DNA of 45,746 bases from contig JANXMQ010000253.1 of NCBI GenBank assembly GCA_025354565.1, positions 1 to 45,746 of the forward strand, read 5' to 3'. The notes beneath the pieces were generated by a model. The model ran no database searches, was not told where the DNA came from, and was given only the letters and a program-made list of their open reading frames with translations. The stretch comes from Akkermansiaceae bacterium. GTDB taxonomy: Bacteria; Verrucomicrobiota; Verrucomicrobiia; Verrucomicrobiales; Akkermansiaceae. Numbering within the stretch: position 1 is the stretch's first letter; the number at the start of each line of letters is the position of its first letter. Shown one piece after another: positions 8,991 through 18,024 of the stretch. Both the position numbers and the translations under genes were made by a program.

Positions 8991-9241
8991 TGAAAGCTTT
9001 GCAATACACGTTGCGTGGTGTTTCTGCGTCGATTGATGACGCAGCTCGTCGCCGGGCCAAGAATGAGGGGAAAAGTCTTAACGCGGTAGCCGTAGAGGCC
9101 CTGGCACGTGGCCTAAATCTGGATGTGAAGATCATTGTGCATGACGATCTCGATGACTTGATCGGTTCTTGGCAAGAAGACCCGGCTTTCGACACCGCGA
9201 TGGCGGATTTTGAACGGATCGATGAGGAGGCTTGGCGTTGA
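8990..9241 (+). CDS. VapB/FitA-like antitoxin
   Basis: This 83-residue protein has an N-terminal ribbon-helix-helix-like segment: strand [10 protein letters not shown], helix [15 protein letters not shown], then [14 protein letters not shown]. An acidic tail ([23 protein letters not shown]...) would wrap around a PIN toxin. It overlaps the downstream toxin start by four bases. The ATG is embedded in an inverted repeat and has no good Shine-Dalgarno, so the transcript may be leaderless. The pairing is clear from context; the exact subfamily is less so. Confidence 0.8.
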   Translation: MKALQYTLRGVSASIDDAARRRAKNEGKSLNAVAVEALARGLNLDVKIIVHDDLDDLIGSWQEDPAFDTAMADFERIDEEAWR

Positions 9242-9621
9242 ACATCGTTCTGGACACCAATGCTTACAGCGATTTCATGCGGGGATACTCCTCGCGGGTG
9301 CAAATCGTTCGTGAGGCGCGGCGGTTGTATCTCCCGCTGGTCGTCCTTGGTGAACTGCGTGCGGGCTTCGCCGCTGGAAATCAGGAATCAAAAAATACAG
9401 CAAACTTGCAACGGTTTCTTAATAGTCCCCGCGTTTTGCTGCTACCGCTAGACGACCAGACTACCCACCACTATGCCCATATTTATCTACAACTACGGAG
9501 TAAAGGAATAGCGATCCCCAACAACGATTTGTGGCTAGCCGCACTGGCAGTCCAACACGGGCTGATTTTATGCACGAGTGATGCTCATTTTGATCAAATT
9601 CCGCAGTTACTCCGGTGCTGA
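9238..9621 (+). CDS. VapC-like PIN-domain ribonuclease toxin
   Basis: This 127-residue PIN protein has the expected acidic residues: D6 in [13 protein letters not shown]39 in VVLGELRAG, D97 in IPNNDLWLAALAVQHG and D115 in LCTSDAHFDQI. PIN toxins of this type cut tRNA or rRNA. I place the start at TTG 9238 because GAGGAGG at 9223-9229 is well spaced and the TTG overlaps the antitoxin TGA as TTGA; a TTG at 9232 is too close to that site. A rare start codon fits low toxin output. The active site looks intact, so the pair is probably functional. Confidence 0.85.
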   Translation: MNIVLDTNAYSDFMRGYSSRVQIVREARRLYLPLVVLGELRAGFAAGNQESKNTANLQRFLNSPRVLLLPLDDQTTHHYAHIYLQLRSKGIAIPNNDLWLAALAVQHGLILCTSDAHFDQIPQLLRC

Positions 9622-9635
9622 AAGTTTGAACTAAA

Positions 9636-10199
9636 TCAATTCGGCGAGGCCTCCCCAGCGATGACAAATTTCGTCCCAAGGTCGCGGAGACTGGCCTTGG
9701 CATCTTCCGCGCCTTCGATGATCACGGTGACTGTTAGTTGTTGCGTTTGCAGGCGTTGGTAATCGTCCAGCGTTTTCCGCAGCGCGACGATGGCGAGTTT
9801 CAAAATCTGGCGGGTCGTTAGATCCACGTCGGCGGGGATTGCAAGTTCGGCGACATTCAGCCGCACGGTCAGGGCTTTGTCGGTCATTTCACCACGGATG
9901 CCGACGTTGCAAAGGACGAGTAAATTGACCTCTTGGACCCGGTAGTTCGGGTTGTTCGTTGGGAACAGGTGCGGGCTGCGGATGGCATCAATCAACGCCT
10001 CGGGGAATGCGCCACTGAGCGCCATCGGGCGAGACATCACGGCGGCTTGCAAAGCCTCCCCAAGCTGACGAATCGCCTCATCGCCATCGGTCCCCTGAAG
10101 GCTGAGCGGCTCGAACACCGGCACCACTTGGATCGTGGTGCCGAACGCGCCAGTCCCTAACAGCCAACCGAGAATGAGGGTGGTCATTGCAATTTTCAT
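9636..10199 (-). CDS. secreted protein of unknown function
   Basis: This 187-residue protein starts MKIAMTTLILGWLLGTGAFG, a signal peptide with likely cleavage near residue 20. The mature part has strand-like and helical segments (IQVVPVFEPLSLQG, EAIRQLGEALQAAVMSR, VNLLVLCNVGIRG, LTVRLNVAELAIPAD, ILKLAIVALRKTLDDYQ, LTVTVIIEGAEDA). I do not recognise the family. Its 5' end is 110 bp from divergent kdsD, so the two may share a regulatory region. The C-terminal repeating-strand pattern suggests a small envelope domain. Confidence 0.65.
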   Translation of the reverse strand: MKIAMTTLILGWLLGTGAFGTTIQVVPVFEPLSLQGTDGDEAIRQLGEALQAAVMSRPMALSGAFPEALIDAIRSPHLFPTNNPNYRVQEVNLLVLCNVGIRGEMTDKALTVRLNVAELAIPADVDLTTRQILKLAIVALRKTLDDYQRLQTQQLTVTVIIEGAEDAKASLRDLGTKFVIAGEASPN

Positions 10200-10309
10200 C
10201 ACCTCAGTCTGGCTGGAACAAGGTGGATTGCGAGGCAAAATCCATTTTCCCAACCCCGCATCTCGCCGCAGCGCTTGCCAAGTCGCGGGATCTCGCTTTG
10301 TTATGGGCC

Positions 10310-11281
10310 ATGGACTACTTGGCGCGTGCCCGCACGGTGATTGGAATCGAAATCGAAGGCCTGCAAAGGATGGCCGCCCGGATGGACATGCGCCTGGTCG
10401 TAGCTGTCAAAATTCTCCAGAACACGTTGGAAACTCGCGGAAAAATCGTCGTCGTCGGCGTCGGGAAATCCGGCAATATCGGCCATAAGATCGCCGCGAC
10501 TCTCAATTCCAGCGGGGCCACCGCCGTGGTCATGGATTCGCAAAACGCGCTCCACGGCGATCTTGGCCTGCTCTCGGATGGCGATGCCGTGCTGGCGTTT
10601 TCCTACTCCGGCGAAACTCGCGAACTGCTCGACCTGCTGCCATTCATCAAGCGCTACGACGTGAAACTCATCGCCCTCACCGGCAGCCAAGGGTCCACGC
10701 TCGCCCACTACAGCGATGTGACGTTGGACACTTCAGTCGAGCGCGAGGCCTGCCCGCTCAATCTCGCGCCCACGTCATCATCCACTGCCATGCTGGTCAT
10801 GGGCGATGTGCTGGCCATGGTGTTGCTAGAATCGCGGGGCTTCACTGAGGCGGATTTCGCCCGCTATCACCCCGGCGGCTCGCTCGGACGGGCGCTGCTC
10901 ACTCGTGTCTCGGACATCATGCGAGCTGATGCGGAACTACCAACGGTCGCCGAGGAGGGCAATGTATTCGCCGCCCTAGACGCCATGAACCGTGCGCGGG
11001 CAGGAGCCTGCCTGATCCTCAAATCCGATGGCAAATTGGCGGGAATTTTCACCCATGGCGACTTCGCCCGCAGTTTCCGCAGTGATCCGTTGTTAGGGGA
11101 AAAACCCGTGGCCCAGCTCATGACCCGCCACCCCGTCACCGTGCAGGCGGACGCCCTTGCCGTGGAAGTGCTCAAGACCATCGGCGAGAACCGGATCGAC
11201 GACATCGTGGTGCTCGATACAGAGGGGAAACCGGTGGGCCTGATCGACACTCAGGATTTGGCGCGTCTGAAGATCGTCTGA
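10310..11281 (+). CDS. kdsD: arabinose-5-phosphate isomerase (KdsD/KpsF)
   Basis: This 323-residue enzyme interconverts D-ribulose-5-phosphate and D-arabinose-5-phosphate, the first step to Kdo for lipopolysaccharide. The sugar-isomerase domain shows GKIVVVGVGKSGNIGHKIA, LNSSGATAVVMDSQNALHGDLG, FSYSGETRELLDLL and REACPLNLAPTSSSTAML, ending FARYHPGGSLGRALL. Two CBS repeats follow (DIMRADAELPTVAEE...GIFTHGDFARSF and LMTRHPVTVQAD...GLIDTQDLARL). All family motifs are present at normal length. The organism therefore probably has a Kdo-containing outer membrane. serS follows 65 bp downstream. Confidence 0.93.
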   Translation: MDYLARARTVIGIEIEGLQRMAARMDMRLVVAVKILQNTLETRGKIVVVGVGKSGNIGHKIAATLNSSGATAVVMDSQNALHGDLGLLSDGDAVLAFSYSGETRELLDLLPFIKRYDVKLIALTGSQGSTLAHYSDVTLDTSVEREACPLNLAPTSSSTAMLVMGDVLAMVLLESRGFTEADFARYHPGGSLGRALLTRVSDIMRADAELPTVAEEGNVFAALDAMNRARAGACLILKSDGKLAGIFTHGDFARSFRSDPLLGEKPVAQLMTRHPVTVQADALAVEVLKTIGENRIDDIVVLDTEGKPVGLIDTQDLARLKIV

Positions 11282-11346
11282 TTTCCCGCATTCCCGGAAA
11301 ATTCACGTTGATTCACCACCCCATCGCCCGTGAGAGTCGCGCCGCC

Positions 11347-12630
11347 ATGCTCGACATCCGCGTCATCCGCGACAACCCCACCGCCGTTCAAGATCGCCTC
11401 AAAACCCGGGGCGGTGATCATTGGAAACTCGTCGCTGAGGTCATCGCCTGCGATGAGTCGCGCCGGGCTGCGGAAACCTCCAAGCAGCAGCTCCAAAATA
11501 CGCGGAAAACCATTTCCAAGCAAATCGGCATGGCCAAGGGCAAGGGCGAGGACACCACCGCCATCGAGGCCGAGGTCCGCGCCATCAACGACCGCATCAC
11601 CGCGCTGGATGCCGAGTGCGAAGCCGCCGCTGCGCGGCAGAATGACCTGCTGCTCAACATCCCCAATCTCCCTCACGACGCCTGTCCCATCGGCTCCGAT
11701 GAGATGGCCAATCCGGTCGTCCGCGAGTGGGGCCCCAAGCCCGACCTAACAGCGCCGAAGGATCATGTCGAGCTCGCCCTCAAACACGGTCTCATCAACT
11801 GGGACGACGGTATCCGCACCGCGGGTTCCGGCTTCGTGGTCTATCGTGGCAAGGGTGCGAAGCTCGAACGTGCGCTCATCAATTTTCTGCTAGATACTCA
11901 AACCGCCAACGGCTACGAGGAAGTGAACGTGCCCCACCTCGTCAAACGCGAGTGCATGGAAGGCACCGGCCAGCTCCCAAAATTCGAGGACGACATGTAT
12001 GGCACCGATGCCGATGAACACGGCATCAACGGCCTTTTCCTCGCCCCCACCGCTGAGGTTCCCGTCACCAACCTCTATCGCGACACCCTTCTAACCGAGG
12101 CTGAACTGCCGGTGAAAATGGTCGCCTACACTCCCTGTTTCCGCCGCGAAGCGGGATCCGCCGGGCGCGATAACAAGGGCATCATCCGCATGCACCAGTT
12201 TGATAAGGTCGAGCTCGTGCAACTCGTCCACCCGGACCACGGCCTTGAGGTCTTGGAAAATCTAACTGCTCACGCCGAGTCCATTTTACAGAAACTCGGC
12301 CTGCACTACCGCACCATCGAGCTATGCACCGGTGATCTAGGCGCGAACTCCGCCAAGACTTATGACATCGAGGTCTGGGCACCCGGTCATGGGAAATATC
12401 TCGAAGTTTCGAGCTGCTCGTGGTTCAGCGATTTCCAAGCCCGCCGCATGAAACTCCGCTTCAAGGACAGCGAGGGTAAAAACCGTTTTCCCCACACCCT
12501 CAACGGCTCCGGGACCGCCCTCCCGCGGCTCTACGTTGCCTTGCTAGAACAATGCCAGCAAGCCGATGGGTCTATTAGAATCCCCGACGCGCTGGTGCCT
12601 TATTTTGGTGCCGCCGCAATCAGCGCGTAG
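11347..12630 (+). CDS. serS: seryl-tRNA synthetase
   Basis: This 427-residue class II synthetase charges tRNA-Ser. I start it at MLDIRVIRDNP because the upstream extension lacks family content. Residues 1-110 form the tRNA-binding coiled coil (SKQQLQNTRKTISKQIG...). The catalytic core has motif 2 in TPCFRREAGSAGRDNKGI and IRMHQFDKVELVQ, the SCSWFSDFQARRMKLRFK region, and motif 3 in TLNGSGTALPRLYVALLEQ. It is complete and ordinary. A hairpin begins one base after the stop. Confidence 0.96.
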   Translation: MLDIRVIRDNPTAVQDRLKTRGGDHWKLVAEVIACDESRRAAETSKQQLQNTRKTISKQIGMAKGKGEDTTAIEAEVRAINDRITALDAECEAAAARQNDLLLNIPNLPHDACPIGSDEMANPVVREWGPKPDLTAPKDHVELALKHGLINWDDGIRTAGSGFVVYRGKGAKLERALINFLLDTQTANGYEEVNVPHLVKRECMEGTGQLPKFEDDMYGTDADEHGINGLFLAPTAEVPVTNLYRDTLLTEAELPVKMVAYTPCFRREAGSAGRDNKGIIRMHQFDKVELVQLVHPDHGLEVLENLTAHAESILQKLGLHYRTIELCTGDLGANSAKTYDIEVWAPGHGKYLEVSSCSWFSDFQARRMKLRFKDSEGKNRFPHTLNGSGTALPRLYVALLEQCQQADGSIRIPDALVPYFGAAAISA

Positions 12631-12649
12631 CGGCGATCACCGGTCGCCG
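12631..12649 (+). terminator. hairpin immediately after serS
   Basis: CGGCGA (12631-12636) and TCGCCG (12644-12649) form a perfect 6-bp stem with a 7-base loop starting one base after the serS stop. No U-tract follows, so it is a weak intrinsic-terminator candidate or a 3'-end stabiliser. Confidence 0.4.
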
Positions 12650-12726
12650 TGAGATCTAAAAATCCGCCCGTCCCGGTATCTATCTGACTTGCATCCTGCC
12701 GGGCGCGGTGATTCGTTGGCGGGAAC

Positions 12727-13359
12727 ATGGCCAGTATCAATCTTCCCGAGCGCTGCGGCGTGATGCTTTTGCCCGACTGCACGCTGTTCCCGCACGGCGG
12801 ACTGCCCTTATACATTTTCGAGCCACGCTACCGCAAGATGTTGGAGGAGGCGCTGGAGGGGGATTGCTTTTTCGCCGTCGCTAGATTGTTAGGTGGCGAA
12901 ACGGATGATCCGGCGCTTTGTGCTGCCCCGGTTGGAACCATCGGCCTGGTGCGGGCGTCGCGGGAGCAGGATGATGGCACCTCGCAATTGCTGATCCACG
13001 GCGTCCTGCGGGTGCGCTTCACGGGGTGGCACGAGGACCGAGATTATCCCTACGCCAGCATCGAGCCAGTGATCTCTATTTTCACCCCGGAGAAACAGGC
13101 TACAGCGGCGATGAAAACCCTGCGCGGCGCGGTGGAGGATGCGGTGCGGCCACTGCCGGAAGAGGTGCAGGCCGGGGTATTCGCGTTGCTCGACCGGGCA
13201 GACGAACCGGGGCTTATGTCCGACATCATCTGCCAGCAATTCATCCACGAAGCGGATCTGCGGCAGGAATTGTTGGAAATGGCCTCGATCGGCGATCGGA
13301 TTCCGGTGATCTGCGAATACCTGAGAACGGCGAGCATCGTGGCCGAGGACGGTGACTAG
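12727..13359 (+). CDS. LON substrate-binding-domain protein (no protease)
   Basis: This 210-residue protein is a stand-alone Lon N-terminal domain: LLPDCTLFPHGGLPLYIFEPRYRKMLEEAL opens the fold, and CAAPVGTIGLVRASREQDDGTSQLLIHGVLRVRF and YPYASIEPVI follow. The C-terminal half is helical (AMKTLRGAVEDAVRPL..., FIHEADLRQELLEMASIGDRIPVI). There is no AAA+ or Ser-Lys protease domain. Such proteins may bind unfolded peptides, but the role is unproven. Its stop codon interlocks with that of the convergent transporter on a shared CTAG. Confidence 0.85.
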   Translation: MASINLPERCGVMLLPDCTLFPHGGLPLYIFEPRYRKMLEEALEGDCFFAVARLLGGETDDPALCAAPVGTIGLVRASREQDDGTSQLLIHGVLRVRFTGWHEDRDYPYASIEPVISIFTPEKQATAAMKTLRGAVEDAVRPLPEEVQAGVFALLDRADEPGLMSDIICQQFIHEADLRQELLEMASIGDRIPVICEYLRTASIVAEDGD

Positions 13360-14642
13360 ACTTTCCGCTTCCAACAGAAATTCGCCCACAGGAAAAGCAG
13401 CGATATCACCACCGCGAAGACCGGCACCTGCCACCGCAGCGCGTGGCGGAGGGCAGTTCCCTCAGGATGATCGACCGTGCTGGCAAGCAAGCGGGAAAAG
13501 CCCAGACTGAACAGCCCGTAGCCGAGGTTGAAGGCAAGCCCCTTGACCGAGAGCACCGTCGCACGGCTGCTAGAATCTGCCTCGCGGTGCAGCGCCCGGC
13601 TAACGGTAAAGCCCAGGAAACCGAGAGTCGCCATCAGGAACATCACCGGCAACAAGCCGAAGATCGGCCAAGTTTGCGAGACCGCCGCCAAGCCGAGCAG
13701 GATGCCCGCCGCGGCGAAGGCCAGATTCGTTAGAGTGCCGAAGCGGGCGTTCATCCGGGTGGCGATGCCGGGCACAAACCAACCTAACAGGCCGATGCTC
13801 GCACCGATGAAACCGAAGCTCCACTCCGGCAGCTCGATCAGGCGATAGTAGCTGCTGTTGATCGTCGCCAGATTCCTAACAATCGAATCCAACGCCAGCC
13901 CGACCAACACGATCACCAACGTGTGCGGGTTGGTGAAAACCCAGCGGCCGGTTTGCAAAGTGAGGCTGAAGGCCTTGCGGAACGAGCCACCCTCACCTTG
14001 GGCGTTTGGATTCGGCGGTTCGACCATTCGTAGTGTTAGAAACAGACAGGTCACGCCTTGACAAAGCACGATGGCGACGGGCAGCCGATGCGCCACCGCG
14101 AGTGGCAGTTGGAAATTTCCCGGCAGCAACTTGTTCATCAAAGATGGATCGTAAAGCAGCCCACCGAGAACCATCGCAATCACAAAGCCCACCGAGCGCC
14201 AGCGCATGGCCGTGGCGAGCGTGCGGTCCCAAGCGTCCACGCGTCCGTCCTCCGGCAGCGAGTCGTAAGCCAGTGCCTCATCCGCACCACTGGCCATCGC
14301 TTCGGACATGCCGGAGAGCATGCGGTTGAGCACACAAATCCCGAAGAGCAGCGCCCCGCCACCCTGCGGGGCGAGCAGCAGACAAAGCATTTCCAAGATC
14401 ATCAGACTCGCAGAAAAAATCAACAAACGCCGCCGCCCCAGTGTGTCGGCCAAGGCACCGGTGGGTACCTCGAAAAGAAAAATCGTCGCCGCCCAGATCA
14501 GGTTGAGCAGGACAAATTGATCCAATGTTAGCCCGAGGTCGATGAACAGAATCGCCAACACCGGGTAATAGGCCCGTGCGTTGTAGAATACCGTGAACAG
14601 AACGAAGCGGCGGAGATTTCCTGAGAGGTCGGGCGCGGTCAT
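13356..14642 (-). CDS. MFS transporter
   Basis: This 428-residue polytopic protein has about 12 predicted helices. The loop after helix 2 reads FEVPTGALADTLGRRRLLIF, the MFS signature GxLaDrxGrrr, and a related segment SIGLLGWFVPGIATRMNARFG follows in the second half. Its substrate cannot be told; the family includes drug and metabolite exporters. I start it at MTAPDLSGNLRRF, the ATG complementary to 14640-14642. It lies downstream of the DEAD-box gene on the same strand, 91 bp away, with an inverted repeat in the gap. Confidence 0.85.
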   Translation of the reverse strand: MTAPDLSGNLRRFVLFTVFYNARAYYPVLAILFIDLGLTLDQFVLLNLIWAATIFLFEVPTGALADTLGRRRLLIFSASLMILEMLCLLLAPQGGGALLFGICVLNRMLSGMSEAMASGADEALAYDSLPEDGRVDAWDRTLATAMRWRSVGFVIAMVLGGLLYDPSLMNKLLPGNFQLPLAVAHRLPVAIVLCQGVTCLFLTLRMVEPPNPNAQGEGGSFRKAFSLTLQTGRWVFTNPHTLVIVLVGLALDSIVRNLATINSSYYRLIELPEWSFGFIGASIGLLGWFVPGIATRMNARFGTLTNLAFAAAGILLGLAAVSQTWPIFGLLPVMFLMATLGFLGFTVSRALHREADSSSRATVLSVKGLAFNLGYGLFSLGFSRLLASTVDHPEGTALRHALRWQVPVFAVVISLLFLWANFCWKRKV

Positions 14643-14660
14643 GGGGCAGGGGTTACCCGA

Positions 14661-14677
14661 ACCGGATCGCATCCGGT
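14661..14677. promoter_or_regulatory. 7-bp inverted repeat upstream of the MFS gene
   Basis: ACCGGAT (14661-14667), CGC, ATCCGGT (14671-14677) is a perfect hairpin or operator-like palindrome 19 bp before the transporter start and 57 bp after the helicase stop. It could end helicase transcription or be a regulator site; there is no U-tract. Confidence 0.4.
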
Positions 14678-14733
14678 AACGAGAGTGAGCAGTCGTGGAA
14701 AAGACTTGCGATCATCTTTACGCCAGAGGTCCT

Positions 14734-16446
14734 CTATTGTGGCCCGCGGTCCACGTCCATGCGGAACGGGCGGCCGCGTAGGCGGGCGGTCTTGGTGCGG
14801 TCGATCACTTGACCGACGAATTGGTCCGGGACATCGACGAGCGAGTGCTTGGGAAACAGCGTGATGCGGCCCAGGCAGCCATCTGGGAGGCCGACTTCGC
14901 GATAGAGCATGCCGACGATTTCCTTGGCCATGACGCCGTGGGTTTTGCCGAGTGATAGAAACAAGCGCGTCATGCCATTTTCCGTGGGGATGATGTCGCG
15001 CGGTCCGTCGTGACGCATGGTGCGCTCCGGGCGCGGGCCACGGTCGTCGCGCTGTGGGCGGTCATCGCGCTGTGGGCGATCATCGCGGCGCGGGGCTTCA
15101 CGGCGTTCCTGACGCACGGGTTCGCGATCCTCTTCGATCGCGGAACCTTCGCGGCCACTGGCTTCGCGAATCATCGTGACGAGGGCGCCGGCAATGTCGG
15201 TCGGCGTGTGGCCTTGCTCTAGCAGGCGGTCGATATTTTCCTGATAGGCATCGAATTTACCAGACTCAAGACGTTCCTTGAGATCGTCGAAAACGAGATC
15301 CGCGCGGCGGCCTTCGACTTGCTCGACGGAGGGAATTTTTTCCCGGCGGACTACCGAGCGGGTGTAGCGCTCGATCGCCTGCATCCGATAGATTTCCCGG
15401 CCATAGACAAAACTAACCGCCCGACCCGAGCGGCCGGCGCGGCCCGTGCGGCCGATGCGGTGCACGTAGTCTTCCGGGTCGGTCGGCAAGTCGTAGTTGA
15501 AAACGATGTCGATCTCATCGATGTCCAATCCGCGCGCTGCGACGTCGGTGGCGACGAGGATTTCCACGGCACCCTCGCGAAAACGCTTGAGCACGCGCTC
15601 GCGCATTTGCTGTGTGATGTCGCCGTGGAGGCGGTCGGCGGCGTAGCCACGGTTGACGAGGTCTTCGGTGCATTCATCGACCGAGCGCTTGGTGTTGCAG
15701 AAAATGATCCCGAGACGTGGCGGGTTCATGTCCAAGATGCGGGAAAGCACCTCGACCTTGGAACGCTGGCGGACTTCGAAATACGATTGATCGACGGTGG
15801 AAACGGTGCGGGCCTTTTGCTGGATCTCGACGATCTGCGGGCTGTTGCCGAATTTCTGAATCAGGCGGGAAACGCCGGGGTTCATCGTCGCTGAGAAAAA
15901 TAGCGTCTGCCGCTCAGCGGGAAGGGCGGCGAGGAGTTCATCCATCTCGTCCTTGAAGCCCATGTCGAGCATGCGGTCCGCCTCGTCGAGGATCGCCATC
16001 TTGATCCGCGAGGCGTCGAAACTGCCACGGCGAAGGTGATCGAGCAAACGTCCGGGCGTGCCGACGACGAGCTGGGCCCCGGAACGCAGTGCCCGGAGTT
16101 GGCGATCCATGGGTGCGCCGCCGTAAACCGGGGTGGCCTGGAGACCGTGCATTTTCGCCCCGAGGCGATGGACCTCCTCACAGACCTGCACCGCGAGTTC
16201 GCGGGTCGGGCAGAGGATGAGCACTTGCGGGTAAAGCTCCTTCACATTGAGTTTCGCAAGGGCCGGCAGTGTGAAAGCGGCGGTTTTCCCCGAGCCGGTG
16301 GCGGACAGACCGACGAGATCCTTGCCTAACAGGGCCGGCGGAATGCTCATCGCTTGGATCGGCGAAGGGCGCTCGTAGCCGAGGGTTTCGATGGCGGCGA
16401 GCAAGGCATCGGGCAACCCGAGTTCGGAAAAAGGAGGCGTATCCAT
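14734..16446 (-). CDS. DEAD-box RNA helicase with DbpA-type RNA-binding tail (DeaD-like)
   Basis: This 570-residue helicase starts [19 protein letters not shown]. It has the Q motif ([12 protein letters not shown]), Walker A SATGSGKT, motif Ia PTRELAVQV, the DEAD box in [15 protein letters not shown] (FFSATMNPG), and motif [18 protein letters not shown]. About residues 455-492 are a charged R/D-rich linker with three RDDRPQ-like repeats. About 496-570 ([20 protein letters not shown]...[10 protein letters not shown]) is a DbpA-type RNA-binding domain, as in CsdA/DeaD and DbpA, which act in ribosome assembly and cold adaptation. A 290-bp gap separates it from divergent sucC. Confidence 0.92.
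   Translation of the reverse strand: MDTPPFSELGLPDALLAAIETLGYERPSPIQAMSIPPALLGKDLVGLSATGSGKTAAFTLPALAKLNVKELYPQVLILCPTRELAVQVCEEVHRLGAKMHGLQATPVYGGAPMDRQLRALRSGAQLVVGTPGRLLDHLRRGSFDASRIKMAILDEADRMLDMGFKDEMDELLAALPAERQTLFFSATMNPGVSRLIQKFGNSPQIVEIQQKARTVSTVDQSYFEVRQRSKVEVLSRILDMNPPRLGIIFCNTKRSVDECTEDLVNRGYAADRLHGDITQQMRERVLKRFREGAVEILVATDVAARGLDIDEIDIVFNYDLPTDPEDYVHRIGRTGRAGRSGRAVSFVYGREIYRMQAIERYTRSVVRREKIPSVEQVEGRRADLVFDDLKERLESGKFDAYQENIDRLLEQGHTPTDIAGALVTMIREASGREGSAIEEDREPVRQERREAPRRDDRPQRDDRPQRDDRGPRPERTMRHDGPRDIIPTENGMTRLFLSLGKTHGVMAKEIVGMLYREVGLPDGCLGRITLFPKHSLVDVPDQFVGQVIDRTKTARLRGRPFRMDVDRGPQ
15041..15094. repeat. 18-bp tandem repeat coding the helicase linker
   Basis: Three consecutive 18-bp units (15041-15058, 15059-15076, 15077-15094) encode repeated RDDRPQ-type hexapeptides. 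Units 1 and 2 differ at one base; unit 3 is more diverged. Copy number could vary by slippage without shifting the frame. Confidence 0.85.
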
Positions 16447-16736
16447 AATCAATTTTGAGTCAATATTCCGGACTCGCAGTGCATCTGGCTTGCCGGGCGG
16501 CGAGGCTATGGCGGGTTTTTTGGGGAAAACAAGCACGGATGTGGAAGATTAGGTGTTTGGAATCCCGCGCTGGAAAACCCGGGCTTTCATTTGGATTGGG
16601 GAATTTGTTTTGATTGGGAATGGATATGGGCTTGGAGGGGTTTTAATTTTCCAAGACGATGCCTTGACCCTGCGCGGGTTGGGGGAATAGGGTCCGCCCG
16701 ATTTCCGCGTGTCAGCGCACGATCCCAGACGCCATC
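16447..16736. other. divergent intergenic region between helicase and sucC
   Basis: This 290-bp region must hold two promoters. A TTGACC at 16664-16669 could be a -35 for sucC, with a poor TAGGGT about 18 bp later. At 16591-16622 imperfect repeats of the form TTGGATTGGGGAAT and TTGATTGGGAATGG surround a T-rich stretch. No RNA gene or protein gene is evident. Confidence 0.4.
16591..16622. repeat. imperfect G/T-rich micro-repeat
   Basis: TTGGATTGGGGAAT and TTGATTGGGAATGG are two imperfect copies separated by a few T-rich bases. It has the same style as the intergenic micro-repeats at 8105-8132 and 21511-21540. Confidence 0.5.
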
Positions 16737-17918
16737 ATGAACATTCACGAATACCAGGCCAAAGAGCTTTTCGATCGTTTCCAAGTCCCAAGCCCCGCAG
16801 GTCGGGTGGCCAGCAATCCCGAGGAAGCTGCGGCCGCCGCCCGCGAATTTGCCGGGGCCAAGCTGGTCATCAAGGCTCAGGTTCACGCGGGTGGCCGGGG
16901 TAAAGGTCATTTTAAAAACGGCTTCAAGGGGGGCGTGCATCTCATCGAGTCGCCGGAACAAGCCGCCGAGTTCGCCGGTAAAATGCTCAATGAAACGCTC
17001 GTCACCGTGCAAACCGGCGAGGCGGGAAAACGGGTTAGCAAAGTGATGATCGCCGAGGCCGTGGACATTACTCACGAATACTACCTCGCCATACTGATGG
17101 ACCGCGCCACCTGCCGCCCGGTCATCGTGGTTTCCACTGCGGGCGGCATGAGCATCGAGGACGTGGCACATGACACGCCCGAGAAAATTGTCCGCCAATT
17201 TGTTCATCCATTGTTAGGTCTGCAAGCGTATGAAATCCGCAAACTGACCGCCGCGCTCGGATTGACAGGCGATATCGCCAAGCAGTTTTCCAAGCTCCTC
17301 GCAAACCTCTACAAGCTCTTCATTTCCTGCGATTGTGCGATGGTGGAAATCAACCCGCTCGTTACCACTCCCGATGGCCGGGTGCTCGCGCTCGATGCGA
17401 AGTTCGGCTTCGATGACAACGCGCTTTTCCGCCACCCGGACATCGTCGCCATGCGTGACAAGTCCGAGGAAGATCCCCGCGAAGTCGCCGCCTCTGAGTT
17501 TGATCTCAACTACATCGGACTCGATGGCAATATCGCCTGCCTCGTCAACGGGGCCGGGCTCGCGATGGCCACCATGGACATCATCAAGCACTATGGTGGC
17601 GATCCCGCCAATTTCCTCGACGTCGGCGGTGGTGCCTCCAAAGAGCAGGTGACCGCCGCGTTCAAAATCATCTTGGGTGATTCGAACGTGAAGGGCATCC
17701 TGATCAATATCTTCGGCGGTATCATGGACTGCAACATCATCGCGGAAGGTGTCATCGCCGCTGCCAAGGAAACCGGCCTGCCGATCCCGCTCGTCGTCCG
17801 GCTTGAAGGCAACAACGTGGAAAAAGGCAAGGCCACTCTCGCCGCCTCCGGCCTCAACATCGTCGCTGCGGATGATATGGCGGATGGGGCAAAGAAGATC
17901 GTCGCGGCGGTTTCTTAA
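16737..17918 (+). CDS. sucC: succinyl-CoA synthetase (ADP-forming), beta subunit
   Basis: This 393-residue ATP-grasp subunit, with SucD, makes ATP or GTP from succinyl-CoA in the TCA cycle. The start [15 protein letters not shown] is the family signature. Motifs include [18 protein letters not shown] (nucleotide binding), [20 protein letters not shown], and [33 protein letters not shown] and [16 protein letters not shown] for the subunit interface. It is complete. The usual sucC-sucD adjacency is broken: a 528-bp nucleotidyltransferase gene lies between them. Confidence 0.96.
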   Translation: MNIHEYQAKELFDRFQVPSPAGRVASNPEEAAAAAREFAGAKLVIKAQVHAGGRGKGHFKNGFKGGVHLIESPEQAAEFAGKMLNETLVTVQTGEAGKRVSKVMIAEAVDITHEYYLAILMDRATCRPVIVVSTAGGMSIEDVAHDTPEKIVRQFVHPLLGLQAYEIRKLTAALGLTGDIAKQFSKLLANLYKLFISCDCAMVEINPLVTTPDGRVLALDAKFGFDDNALFRHPDIVAMRDKSEEDPREVAASEFDLNYIGLDGNIACLVNGAGLAMATMDIIKHYGGDPANFLDVGGGASKEQVTAAFKIILGDSNVKGILINIFGGIMDCNIIAEGVIAAAKETGLPIPLVVRLEGNNVEKGKATLAASGLNIVAADDMADGAKKIVAAVS

Positions 17919-18024
17919 GTTTTCTTTTTGGGTAACTGATTATTGTTCAGAGCAGGTAAAGTCAACGCCTACATCCGCACCACCCAAGATCCTATATCCA
18001 TTAGATTCCGCATCCGCAGATTAC

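Noticed and set aside
16587-17207. Long minus-strand frame overlapping sucC
   Set aside because: It lies almost fully antisense to a clearly coding, conserved gene, has an unbalanced H/G/R-rich composition, and matches no family.
17749-18024. N-terminal extension of the nucleotidyltransferase into sucC
   Set aside because: The upstream part is simply the alternative frame of sucC, and the ATG at 18025 gives a full-length domain.
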